Under the pieces are notes generated by a model, which saw only the letters and a program-made list of their open reading frames with translations, made no database searches and was not told the DNA's origin. The position numbers and the translations under genes are program-made. Positions 1-4,657 of a stretch of DNA of 5,153 nucleotides are shown piece by piece; within the stretch, counting starts at the first letter, position 1, and each line of letters opens with the position of its first letter. The stretch is from JADHUC01 sp964617665 (GTDB lineage Bacteria; Planctomycetota; Planctomycetia; Pirellulales; Pirellulaceae), in assembly GCA_964617665.1 (NCBI GenBank), contig CAZUAH010000815.1, positions 1 through 5,153 on the forward strand, given 5' to 3'.

Positions 1-133
1 CCAGAAACCGGAATGCCTCGTGCAGACCTTCAAGAACGCGAACTGCCCACACGGGATCCCGCTCGCCCAGGTAGTCTGCTAGCTCATCCAGATCGGCGTC
101 CGCTTGCCGAGCAAGCCGATAAGTTCTCATCAT
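1..133 (-). CDS. ParE/RelE-family toxin, N-terminal part (cut by window edge)
   Basis: Toxin of a type II TA pair. RelE/ParE-superfamily toxins either cleave mRNA on the ribosome or poison DNA gyrase; the fragment does not show which. Forty-four codons are visible, starting MMRTYRLARQADADLDELA and continuing through YLGERDP and AVRVLEGLHEAFRFL. This is the usual opening of the family: a short beta strand, a helix with an Asp/Leu-rich face, then a second helix. The ATG at 133 overlaps the antitoxin stop in an ATGA arrangement, so translation is probably coupled; no Shine-Dalgarno is seen. A second ATG follows at once, at 130. The catalytic C-terminal half lies outside the window, so activity cannot be judged. 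The family call is fairly sure because sequence and overlap both fit. Confidence 0.85.
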   Translation of the reverse strand, partial: MMRTYRLARQADADLDELADYLGERDPVWAVRVLEGLHEAFRFL

Positions 134-390
134 CTTTGCTGAACGTTCGAGCTGCCTTGCGCGCGCTGCTTAAGTTGATCGAATCGCTCTTCCAGCTTCC
201 GGTCGTCGTATTCGTGGTAATCGCCTTCATCTAGCTGCCTGCGTCCAAGATCGATCCGGTCCAAGAGTTCCTTGCGCCGCCGCAGCAATTCGACTCCCGC
301 GTCAATGGCGTCCGTTCGACTTTGGAACATGCCGGCCGCGATTTGCTGCTGGATAAACTGCTCGTTTTCTGGGGAGATATCGATTGACAT
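130..390 (-). CDS. ParD/CopG-like ribbon-helix-helix antitoxin
   Basis: Antitoxin of 86 aa paired with the toxin that overlaps its stop codon. The N-terminus MSIDISPENEQFIQQQIAAG, followed by FQSRTDAIDAGVELLRRR (about residues 22-39), has the ParD ribbon-helix-helix layout: a beta strand that would contact DNA, then two helices that dimerise. The acidic and charged C-terminal tail (about residues 50-78) is the part that normally wraps the toxin. The ATG at 390 was chosen because AGGAGA lies just upstream and the homology-like sequence begins there. The reading frame is open a further 28 codons upstream, but that stretch is unlike an antitoxin and covers the promoter region. Autorepression through the palindrome at 432-447 is expected from the family. 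Confidence 0.9.
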   Translation of the reverse strand: MSIDISPENEQFIQQQIAAGMFQSRTDAIDAGVELLRRRKELLDRIDLGRRQLDEGDYHEYDDRKLEERFDQLKQRAQGSSNVQQR

Positions 391-418
391 GCGTGTCTCC
401 TGCAAACGTACGGGACTA

Positions 419-424
419 GTTATA
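419..424 (-). promoter_or_regulatory. Candidate -10 box of the parD-parE operon
   Basis: TATAAC on the minus strand (424 to 419) lies 29 bases before the antitoxin ATG, leaving a short leader with AGGAGA. No good -35 box is found at 16-18 bases. That region is instead occupied by the palindrome at 432-447, as expected if the repressor competes with RNA polymerase. Confidence 0.4.
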
Positions 425-431
425 CATCGTA

Positions 432-447
432 CTGCCTGCCCAGGCAG
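432..447. promoter_or_regulatory. Palindrome, likely operator for the ParD-like antitoxin
   Basis: The arms CTGCCTG and CAGGCAG are exact reverse complements separated by two bases. The site begins eight bases upstream of the candidate -10 box and covers the -35 position of the antitoxin promoter. Ribbon-helix-helix antitoxins bind as dimers of dimers to such inverted repeats, so an autoregulatory operator is the natural reading. The binding itself is inferred. Confidence 0.5.
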
Positions 448-493
448 ATTACAACAGTCGAGCTTTGCCAACACCGCTCAGGCAACGGAGGTT

Positions 494-534
494 GTTTTGA
501 CCGGGCAAACTGTGTGGCACAATTGGGTCAAAAC
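494..534. repeat. Inverted repeat, 9-base perfect arms with 23-base spacer
   Basis: GTTTTGACC (494-502) and GGTCAAAAC (526-534) are exact reverse complements. Each arm contains a TTGACC, resembling a -35 box, pointing inward on each strand. No T tract follows, so it is not a standard terminator. It could be a paired regulator-binding site, two facing promoters, or the remnant of a small mobile element; the sequence does not decide between these. Confidence 0.55.
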
Positions 535-729
535 CGCCGAACTAGTAGTTGCTGTCGGGCGATGTGAGCACTGCAGGATGGCAAATTTCGTTTCGTTGCA
601 TCGGTAACGGCGGGGGGGCGAACGTGCGCTGGGGCGATATGTTTGACGGCCTCGGTCTATGATACCGAAGATCGAAACAGCTAGATCTGAGAACACCGAA
701 CGGCACTCCTCACATGCCGCGAATAGCAC

Positions 730-1599
730 CTAGCGTGTAGACCGGTTCTTTGGCGTCCGTTCAGCAGATGGGAACTGTAGAGACGCCTGGTGTTGCGATC
801 GATTCCACCGCTTTCTTACTCGCACAGTTACCGTAGGAATCTGGTATAACCGTGACTGCGCAGTCTTTCCGTCGTATCCAAGAGACCTCACTCGGGCGAC
901 GCATCTCTGGAAATCCGCAGATGTCATCCTTGGATCAAAGAGCATTTCTGTGAAGGTCTTGTTTGTGTCGATTTTGTACGAATACGTCGAATTGCGCTGG
1001 GCCCGTCGAATTCCGTATTCAATATACAAAAGGCGGATTTCATTCTCATGAGCGAACTCCTGCCTTTTCATCAGAAGTGTAGAAGCCGTCCATCTGTTGT
1101 CTGCAAGGGCTGCCGCACTAATGCCTCGCTTCAAGAAAGTTACGATTTCACGTTCTTTTCGGTATAAGACTTTCCCTATGAAATAGCTTGCCCACGCCCT
1201 CCAGTCGTTATCACGGTACAGGCCGTTGAACAACCTTCCGATTGTAGATTTCACTCTCACGCCGTCTTTGGCTGGGGAGTATATCCTCCACAGTGCATCT
1301 GTTTCATCCCGGTTGAGCGTCCAGCACTGACCGTAAAACCTCTCCCTGATATACGCTGGCGATTCTACTCGTTCATTGCCAAGCATGAACGAGGCCTTCT
1401 GGAAAACCACATTCTCGAACGGATCGTCCCACATTCCAGGTTTGACGAGCACGTTCCTGCCGGATCTCAACACCTTCATTAAATAGCGCAAGCGGTACAC
1501 ACGATAAATGGGTGTTTCACGCGGGTATTCATCGAGCCCGTTCAGCAGATTCTTTCTCTTCTCCCGACGATTCCTCCGCAAGTCCTCACTATCGATCAT
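730..1599 (-). CDS. DUF2971-family protein
   Basis: A 289-aa protein that I recognise as the DUF2971 family; its biochemical role is unknown to me. Diagnostic stretches in order are WDDPFEN (57-63), QCWTLNRDETDALWRIYS (91-108), GVRVKST (113-119), KRQEFAHENEIRLLY (178-192) and FDPRMT (221-226). Length fits the family's usual 250-300 residues. The last 25 or so residues are basic, Ser/Gln-rich and look like an unstructured tail. No signal peptide or membrane segment is visible, so it is probably cytoplasmic. The ATG at 1599 has AGGAGA four bases upstream. It stands alone: 340 bases lie before the next gene downstream and 700 gene-free bases upstream, with an attC-like fold about 80 bases ahead of the start. 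This suggests acquisition as a single accessory gene. Confidence 0.85.
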   Translation of the reverse strand: MIDSEDLRRNRREKRKNLLNGLDEYPRETPIYRVYRLRYLMKVLRSGRNVLVKPGMWDDPFENVVFQKASFMLGNERVESPAYIRERFYGQCWTLNRDETDALWRIYSPAKDGVRVKSTIGRLFNGLYRDNDWRAWASYFIGKVLYRKEREIVTFLKRGISAAALADNRWTASTLLMKRQEFAHENEIRLLYIEYGIRRAQRNSTYSYKIDTNKTFTEMLFDPRMTSADFQRCVARVRSLGYDGKTAQSRLYQIPTVTVRVRKRWNRSQHQASLQFPSAERTPKNRSTR

Positions 1600-1679
1600 G
1601 GTTTCTCCTACGCCCTGCTATGGCGGCGAGAGTTCTGGCCCAAAGTCCCGTAACAACCCCGGATTCCATGACGTTGTGC

Positions 1680-1766
1680 GTCCAACGTTTGGCATCACTG
1701 GGGGTGGCTAGCGAGGTCTGATCTCAGGACACCCACCAACGGCCGTTCCAGTGCATGCTGTGGTAC
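1680..1766 (-). repeat. Imperfect palindrome resembling an integron attC recombination site
   Basis: Bases 1692-1701 (GCATCACTGG) pair completely with 1748-1758 (CCAGTGCATGC) except for one bulged base at 1754. Inside, GGTGG (1703-1707) pairs with CCACC (1733-1737), and CTGA/TCAG (1718-1727) forms a small tip. On the minus strand the structure ends in GTTGGAC (1686-1680), which fits the attC R' core GTTRRRY. The extra base lies in the left arm on that strand, where attC sites carry their extrahelical base. The left core (1766-1760, GTACCAC) does not match RYYYAAC. Length 87 is within the attC range. It could instead be a structured RNA leader of the DUF2971 gene. Confidence 0.45.
1738..1747. 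repeat. 10-base perfect palindrome AACGGCCGTT
   Basis: It lies within the attC-like structure, in the stretch left unpaired between the outer and inner stems. It may be an alternative cruciform arm or simply coincidence. Confidence 0.35.
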
Positions 1767-1873
1767 CGCGTTCAGCAACGCTCAGTTCACCGCCGCTTGA
1801 GTAACATGTCAAGGACGCTGGGAGAGAATCGGTTCGGTTGAGCACATTAAACTCCCTCGTCCAACGCCGATAA

Positions 1874-1897
1874 TTGTCCGGGCACCACCTCGGACAA
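1874..1897. repeat. Hairpin, 7-base stem
   Basis: TTGTCCG (1874-1880) and CGGACAA (1891-1897) are exact reverse complements around a 10-base loop. Two further inner pairs are possible (G1882-C1889 and a G-T wobble). It sits nine bases from the second CGTCCAACG copy. No T tract follows on either strand, so it is not a terminator. Confidence 0.45.
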
Positions 1898-1908
1898 GCC
1901 AATTCTTG

Positions 1909-1932
1909 CGCGTCGGTCCACACACCGACGCG
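1909..1932. repeat. Hairpin, 9-base perfect stem
   Basis: CGCGTCGGT (1909-1917) and ACCGACGCG (1924-1932) pair perfectly around a six-base loop, CCACAC. With the neighbouring hairpin at 1874-1897 this makes two consecutive stems within 60 bases. That suggests a structured RNA or a recombination or binding site rather than chance alone. No T tract follows. Confidence 0.5.
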
Positions 1933-2264
1933 ATTCAGCCCAGGTCCACACCACGTGCTCAAGTCACGCATCATCCGGTATGTGGCGCGCGATCACACGA
2001 ACTTGCTGACCAACAACACCGGGAGGCCCGCGAATCAGGCTAACAACCGCACCACACCGGCCTCTCGAAATGCGTAACGCCACCGACAGCCGAGCGCCCC
2101 CGCCTAACTTGTTCAGTGCCTCACCTTCTCCCATTGTCAACACCCTCCGTGGCTTCCCCGGCGTTTGGCCCACTCCAACCGGCCTCTTCTTGTTGCGCTC
2201 GCCCCTGCGTTCTGTCATCCTTTTTTCCCTTGCCGCGTGGCAGGGGAATGCGTCTGAGCATTCT

Positions 2265-2270
2265 GATAAT
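2265..2270 (+). promoter_or_regulatory. Candidate -10 box ahead of the three-gene cluster
   Basis: GATAAT lies 28 bases before the ATG at 2299, giving a short leader with an AGGGAGA ribosome site. No acceptable -35 box is found at normal spacing, so this is a weak call. Confidence 0.25.
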
Positions 2271-2298
2271 TCACAACTCAGGAAAAAGGGAGACAGCT

Positions 2299-2499
2299 AT
2301 GCGCGTGAATCCCACAGATGGCGTTTGCCGCTCGTGCGGTGGAGAGCTGGAGATCGTCGATGCTGACGATGCGACGATGACGGTCGAGTGTCAGGGGGAA
2401 TGTGGAGATTCGTACGTTGTCGAGACCGATGCGTTCGGCGACGGCTGCATGGTGTATTGCCCCGGTTTTCTCCAGGAAGCCGGGGCATTCGATGAATGA
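2299..2499 (+). CDS. Small zinc-ribbon-like protein of unknown function
   Basis: A 66-aa acidic protein. It has C10-x2-C13 and C31-x3-C35, which would make a compact zinc ribbon, then C50-x3-C54 near the C-terminus. The order is CRSCGG, a beta-rich stretch ELEIVDADDATMTVE, then CQGECG. No membrane segment. The ATG at 2299 was chosen because AGGGAGA lies five bases upstream; the open frame extends further left, but that part is unlike protein and lacks a ribosome site. The stop overlaps an ATG of the next frame (ATGA), so the next gene is probably cotranscribed. I do not recognise a named family. A metal-binding or nucleic-acid-binding role is inference from the cysteines alone. Confidence 0.75.
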   Translation: MRVNPTDGVCRSCGGELEIVDADDATMTVECQGECGDSYVVETDAFGDGCMVYCPGFLQEAGAFDE

Positions 2500-2513
2500 A
2501 AGGGGGGGTGTCG

Positions 2514-2762
2514 ATGGATCCGCAAACTGCATGGGATCAACTCCTCGACGCGTATGCGGATGAGGAGTGGGATACGGTTCTGGACCTCGCCGAGGGATTG
2601 CAGCATTGGCTGGAGTCCGGCGGTTTCCCGCCGCGGGCGACCACCGGTAGTGACCTAGGGCAAGCCTGGGACCGTGCCATTGCCCTGGCCGGATGCCGAT
2701 TTGCATTGGCCCAAGTTCGGAAAGGAGGTGCGGTATGTTCCACCAAAACCGACGCTGGGTAG
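2514..2762 (+). CDS. Conserved-looking small helical protein, unknown function
   Basis: An 82-aa protein, second in the cluster. The first half, AWDQLLDAYADEEWDTVLDL followed by AEGLQHWLESGGFPP, looks like two amphipathic helices ending in a Gly-Gly-Phe-Pro-Pro turn, a pattern seen in TPR-like helix pairs. A second helical stretch, DLGQAWDRAIALAGCRFALA, follows after about residue 46. Start choice: an ATG at 2496 overlaps the previous stop, but the ATG at 2514 has a strong AGGGGGG six bases upstream and gives the more natural N-terminus MDPQTAWDQ. The final 28 bases overlap the next gene in another frame. It resembles short proteins I associate with planctomycete genomes, but this was not checked. 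Confidence 0.7.
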   Translation: MDPQTAWDQLLDAYADEEWDTVLDLAEGLQHWLESGGFPPRATTGSDLGQAWDRAIALAGCRFALAQVRKGGAVCSTKTDAG

Positions 2763-3097
2763 TCACTCCGGTCGAATCGGCGGAAAATCTGGCGAAGATG
2801 CTGACCGAGACGAGCTGGTGTCTGTGTAGCGGCTTCGAGCTTGAAGGCTACTGGTTCCTGAACGATGCAACACACGAGGACGGAGCACCCGAGTTTGCGA
2901 TCGTAAAGAAGCAGGGACCGGGCGGCAAACCGTTGCGGGTCGAATCAATCACCATGAGTTGGTGCACGTTTGATGCCGCACTCGATTACGTACGTCGCAC
3001 TATTGCCGGCGAGTACGATGATGCGGACTACGCGTCTGGCGTTGCTCCGGCAATTGAAACAACCGAGCAACACGGGCGTTGTGCCCATTGTGCCTGA
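2735..3097 (+). CDS. Conserved-looking 120-aa protein with C-terminal Cys-x2-Cys, unknown function
   Basis: Third gene of the cluster. Its ribosome site AAAGGAGGTG (2721-2730) is close to ideal and lies inside the preceding gene, which it overlaps by 28 bases. The protein starts MFHQNRRWVVTPVES and then has WCLCSGFE (28-35), FLNDATHEDG (41-50) and SWCTFDAALDYVRRTIAGE (75-93). It ends GRCAHCA, a terminal C116-x2-C119 knuckle. The order suggests a small alpha/beta domain plus a metal-binding tail. No signal or membrane segment. The gene is followed after 15 bases by a strong terminator, so it closes the transcription unit that starts at 2299. I do not recognise a named family; a common role with its two neighbours is likely from the overlap, but what that role is cannot be said. 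Confidence 0.8.
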   Translation: MFHQNRRWVVTPVESAENLAKMLTETSWCLCSGFELEGYWFLNDATHEDGAPEFAIVKKQGPGGKPLRVESITMSWCTFDAALDYVRRTIAGEYDDADYASGVAPAIETTEQHGRCAHCA

Positions 3098-3112
3098 GAT
3101 GCTCAGGTCGTG

Positions 3113-3141
3113 ACCCCGTGTCCGATGGATACGGGGTTTTT
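3113..3141 (+). terminator. Intrinsic terminator of the three-gene cluster
   Basis: ACCCCGTGTCC (3113-3123) pairs with GGATACGGGGT (3127-3137) through 11 pairs, one of them a G-T wobble, around a GAT loop. A run of Ts (3137-3141) follows. The hairpin lies 15 bases after the stop codon of the gene ending at 3097. Confidence 0.85.
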
Positions 3142-3237
3142 GTACTGGATGGATTTCCGGCAATTCTGGGCGATAATGGGGTTAGACGCGGTGGGTTTCC
3201 TTTTGTTCGACGTTGTGGCATTCTACGACCCTTTGCA

Positions 3238-3573
3238 ATGACGGAATCCCTGTCGGCCATTCTCCGGCGGCACCGAGTCAATTCGCTGGTTGACCAAGCG
3301 AGTCTTATTCGAGATTTCCCCGACGCCGACCAACGAATCGTGGAAGCGCGAAAACTGATCTACGCTGTGCTGTACGATCGTGCTTTGGGCAAAATCGACG
3401 ACCAGGAGAAGCGACGCGTACTGGAAAACCTCGATTTTGCGAAGATGCCGTGTACGCTTGAAAGTCTTGAACCACTGCCTTCGTACCAAGACGAGGAAGC
3501 TGAGAAGAAGGTTCTGGAGGAAGAAGGCAAGGACTTGCCAAAGAAACAGCAGACGTTTTTCTTCATGCCTTGA
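3238..3573 (+). CDS. Hypothetical protein, 111 aa, charged C-terminal half
   Basis: Not recognised. The first 65 residues look helical, with MTESLSAILRRHRVNSLVDQ, FPDADQRIVEARKLIYAVLY (27-46) and DDQEKRRVLENL (54-65). After residue 80 the chain turns strongly acidic and basic in alternation (EEAEKKVLEEEGKDLPKK) and may be a coiled or disordered tail, ending in QTFFFMP. No signal peptide or membrane segment. The ATG at 3238 was chosen because upstream in-frame codons run back through the terminator at 3113-3141. No Shine-Dalgarno is visible, which lowers confidence in the exact start. It lies alone between that terminator and the TA pair, 146 bases before the antitoxin. Confidence 0.6.
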   Translation: MTESLSAILRRHRVNSLVDQASLIRDFPDADQRIVEARKLIYAVLYDRALGKIDDQEKRRVLENLDFAKMPCTLESLEPLPSYQDEEAEKKVLEEEGKDLPKKQQTFFFMP

Positions 3574-3705
3574 CGGGTATTGGCCAAGGGATTCCACATC
3601 GGGTTGGCCCGCTCAGTTCCTGCATTTTCGCGCCGAAACTCCCGACTTCGCAAGTCTGCGCCGAAGAAGAACCTCCGTTTCCGGTGTACCTGGGCTGTCT
3701 CTTGT

Positions 3706-3713
3706 GATAGACT
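3706..3713 (+). promoter_or_regulatory. Candidate -10 region of the second TA operon
   Basis: GATAGACT contains TAGACT (4 of 6 consensus bases), ending six bases before the antitoxin ATG. A transcript from it would start at or near the A of that ATG, giving a leaderless message. No good -35 box is present. GTCT (3697-3700) and AGAC (3709-3712) form a short inverted repeat across it that might be an operator. Confidence 0.3.
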
Positions 3714-3719
3714 ACTAGC

Positions 3720-3989
3720 ATGACTCCGAAACTTTCCGAAGACCAACGACGAGCGCTTAGCGAGCGGCCCAGCGGGCCTGTCACGGTTGAGGACGACCAG
3801 ACACACAGGGTCTACGTCCTCGTAGACTTGCAGCTACACGAGCGGGCGATGGAGGCGTTGCGGCAGCAGGACGACCTTGTCGCAATCCAAGCCGGCATCG
3901 ACGACATGGAAGCGGGTCGTATTGTCCCACTGGAACAGGCTGATGCCGAGATCCGCAAGGACCTTGGGTTCGCACCACGAGTTTCATGA
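3720..3989 (+). CDS. Type II antitoxin (Phd-like N-terminus)
   Basis: An 89-aa antitoxin for the ParE-like toxin whose ATG overlaps its stop (ATGA). The N-terminal part, LSEDQRRALSERPSGPVTVE then HRVYVLVDLQLHERAMEAL (about residues 5-47), resembles the Phd/YefM-like or related domain of short antitoxins that list a ligand-like strand pair followed by YVLL..ELYER. The C-terminal part, AIQAGIDDMEAGRIVPLEQA and then DAEIRKDLGF (55-84), matches the toxin-wrapping segment common to ParD and RelB antitoxins. The ATG at 3720 lacks a Shine-Dalgarno, and a possible -10 box (TAGACT, 3708-3713) lies only seven bases ahead, so the message may be leaderless. The protein would be expected to repress its own promoter. 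Confidence 0.85.
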   Translation: MTPKLSEDQRRALSERPSGPVTVEDDQTHRVYVLVDLQLHERAMEALRQQDDLVAIQAGIDDMEAGRIVPLEQADAEIRKDLGFAPRVS

Positions 3990-4309
3990 CAAAACCTGTT
4001 AACCTCGCGAAGCGCGCCAAAGCGGAACTGCACAGCAACGCGCGGTGGTGGGCAGAACATCGTTCACAGCGGCAGGCGCAACGCTGGCACGACGGGTTCA
4101 TCGACGCCCTCGAATCGCTCGCTGAGAATCCAGAGCGGTGTCCGCTGGCTCGCGAGAATGATCGCTTTCCGTACGAGCTTCGTGAACTGCACTACGGGCT
4201 CGGTTCACGTCCAACACACCGCGCCGTCTTCACAATCCGTCCGGACATGGTTCTTGTGCTTTCCATTCGTCACGCCGCCCAAGCTGACCTCGCAGAGGAC
4301 GATCTGTAG
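3986..4309 (+). CDS. ParE/RelE-family toxin
   Basis: A complete 107-aa toxin. Family features in order are a first helix with KRAKAELHSNARWWAEHRS (9-27), QAQRWHDGFIDALESLAENP (30-49), ERCPLARE (50-57), FPYELRELHYGLGSRPTHRA (61-80), VFTIRPDMVLVLSIRH (81-96) and an acidic end. The arginines in ELREL and the IRH strand are where RelE/ParE proteins carry important basic residues. ParE members inhibit gyrase and RelE members cut mRNA; the layout is closer to the ParE-like group, but the target is not proven. Its start codon overlaps the antitoxin stop, so the pair is cotranscribed. It is intact, with no frameshift or missing segment, hence probably active. Confidence 0.9.
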   Translation: MTKPVNLAKRAKAELHSNARWWAEHRSQRQAQRWHDGFIDALESLAENPERCPLARENDRFPYELRELHYGLGSRPTHRAVFTIRPDMVLVLSIRHAAQADLAEDDL

Positions 4310-4319
4310 CTCCAGGAAA

Positions 4320-4508
4320 GTGCGATCGATCACGATTTCCCCACGCAGGTATCGTGATCCCGAAAGCGGCGAGTGGAAGGACGCACCTTCCTTTCGCCCG
4401 ATGGATCTTCCGGCGCTCATCTTCGCACTTCAAAAGGCCCAGGAATACGTCTACACGACACCTATTTCGGGCCAGGAGGACGAGGAGAAGGAAGAAACGC
4501 CGTTCTGA
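4320..4508 (+). CDS. Small protein of unknown function, GTG start
   Basis: A 62-aa protein that starts 11 bases after the toxin stop. It reads RSITISPRRYRDPESGEWKD, then APSFRPMDLPALIFALQKAQ and EYVYTTPISGQ, and ends in a strongly acidic tail, EDEEKEETPF. The arrangement (two or three beta strands, then DLPALIFALQKAQEYV as a helix) looks like a real compact fold and resembles short planctomycete proteins I recall, with no known function. The start is uncertain: no ATG precedes the conserved-looking part, and GTG at 4320 has only AGGA two bases away, which is closer than normal. Translation may be coupled to the toxin. It could be a third TA-operon component, but nothing proves it. The terminator at 4544-4570 closes the unit. 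Confidence 0.6.
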   Translation: MRSITISPRRYRDPESGEWKDAPSFRPMDLPALIFALQKAQEYVYTTPISGQEDEEKEETPF

Positions 4509-4543
4509 AAGCGATACGAATTTCCGGGCGGGAACTCAGGTTG

Positions 4544-4570
4544 GCCCCGTGTGCAGACACGGGGCTTTTT
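4544..4570 (+). terminator. Intrinsic terminator of the second TA operon
   Basis: GCCCCGTGT (4544-4552) pairs perfectly with ACACGGGGC (4557-4565) around a four-base loop, followed by five Ts (4566-4570). It lies 35 bases after the stop of the 62-aa gene. Its arms closely match those of the terminator at 3113-3141. Confidence 0.9.
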
Positions 4571-4657
4571 GCATTGTGTTAGCCAGCCGGCCGGTGCGAG
4601 CGATGTGATACCGAAAGCGCGGGCCAATGATTTTTCCAAATCCCCCCCCCTTTTTCC

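Larger units (their letters stand above)
391..729. other. Gene-poor region between the TA pair and the DUF2971 gene
   Basis: No convincing gene in 339 bases. An 83-codon minus-strand frame (478-729) has no Shine-Dalgarno, a composition unlike a folded protein, and runs through the inverted repeat at 494-534. The region holds the TA promoter and operator at its left end and that inverted repeat. There is also a G7 run at 611-617. No intrinsic terminator with a T tract was seen for the DUF2971 gene that ends at 730. Confidence 0.5.
1600..2298. other. Gene-free region of about 700 bases with structured DNA
   Basis: No convincing gene. Two minus-strand frames of 84 and 88 codons (2218-1964 and 1974-1708) are open and overlap by 11 bases, but neither resembles a known family; the second runs through a palindrome. 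Visible structure includes the attC-like fold at 1680-1766, two hairpins at 1874-1897 and 1909-1932, and a 9-mer CGTCCAACG at 1679 and 1858. The right end carries the leader of the gene at 2299. Confidence 0.55.

Noticed and set aside
478..729. Minus-strand frame of 83 codons after the DUF2971 stop
   Set aside because: No Shine-Dalgarno, composition of Ser/Arg/Pro/Cys unlike a folded protein, and it crosses the inverted repeat at 494-534.
1708..1974. Minus-strand frame of 88 codons beginning MMRDLSTWCGPG
   Set aside because: It runs through two hairpins and most of the attC-like palindrome, lacks a ribosome site, and shows no family resemblance.
2102..2108. GCCTAAC (GTTAGGC on the minus strand) as another attC core
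   Set aside because: It fits the core consensus, but no pairing outer arms were found within about 120 bases on either side; a match to such a degenerate motif is expected by chance in 700 bases.
1964..2218. Minus-strand frame of 84 codons beginning MTERRGERNKKRPVG
   Set aside because: Open frames of this size are common by chance in G+C-rich DNA. It has only a poorly spaced AAGGG upstream, is rich in Gly/Arg/Val without a recognisable fold, and lies in a region with hairpins.
2236..2251. Sigma54-like TGGCA...TGC element before the three-gene cluster
   Set aside because: The spacing between the GG and GC elements is one base short of the required distance, which normally abolishes recognition.
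659..4616. TGATACCGAA occurring near 660 and near 4606
   Set aside because: Ten bases, no extended similarity on either side, not linked to a promoter or fold.
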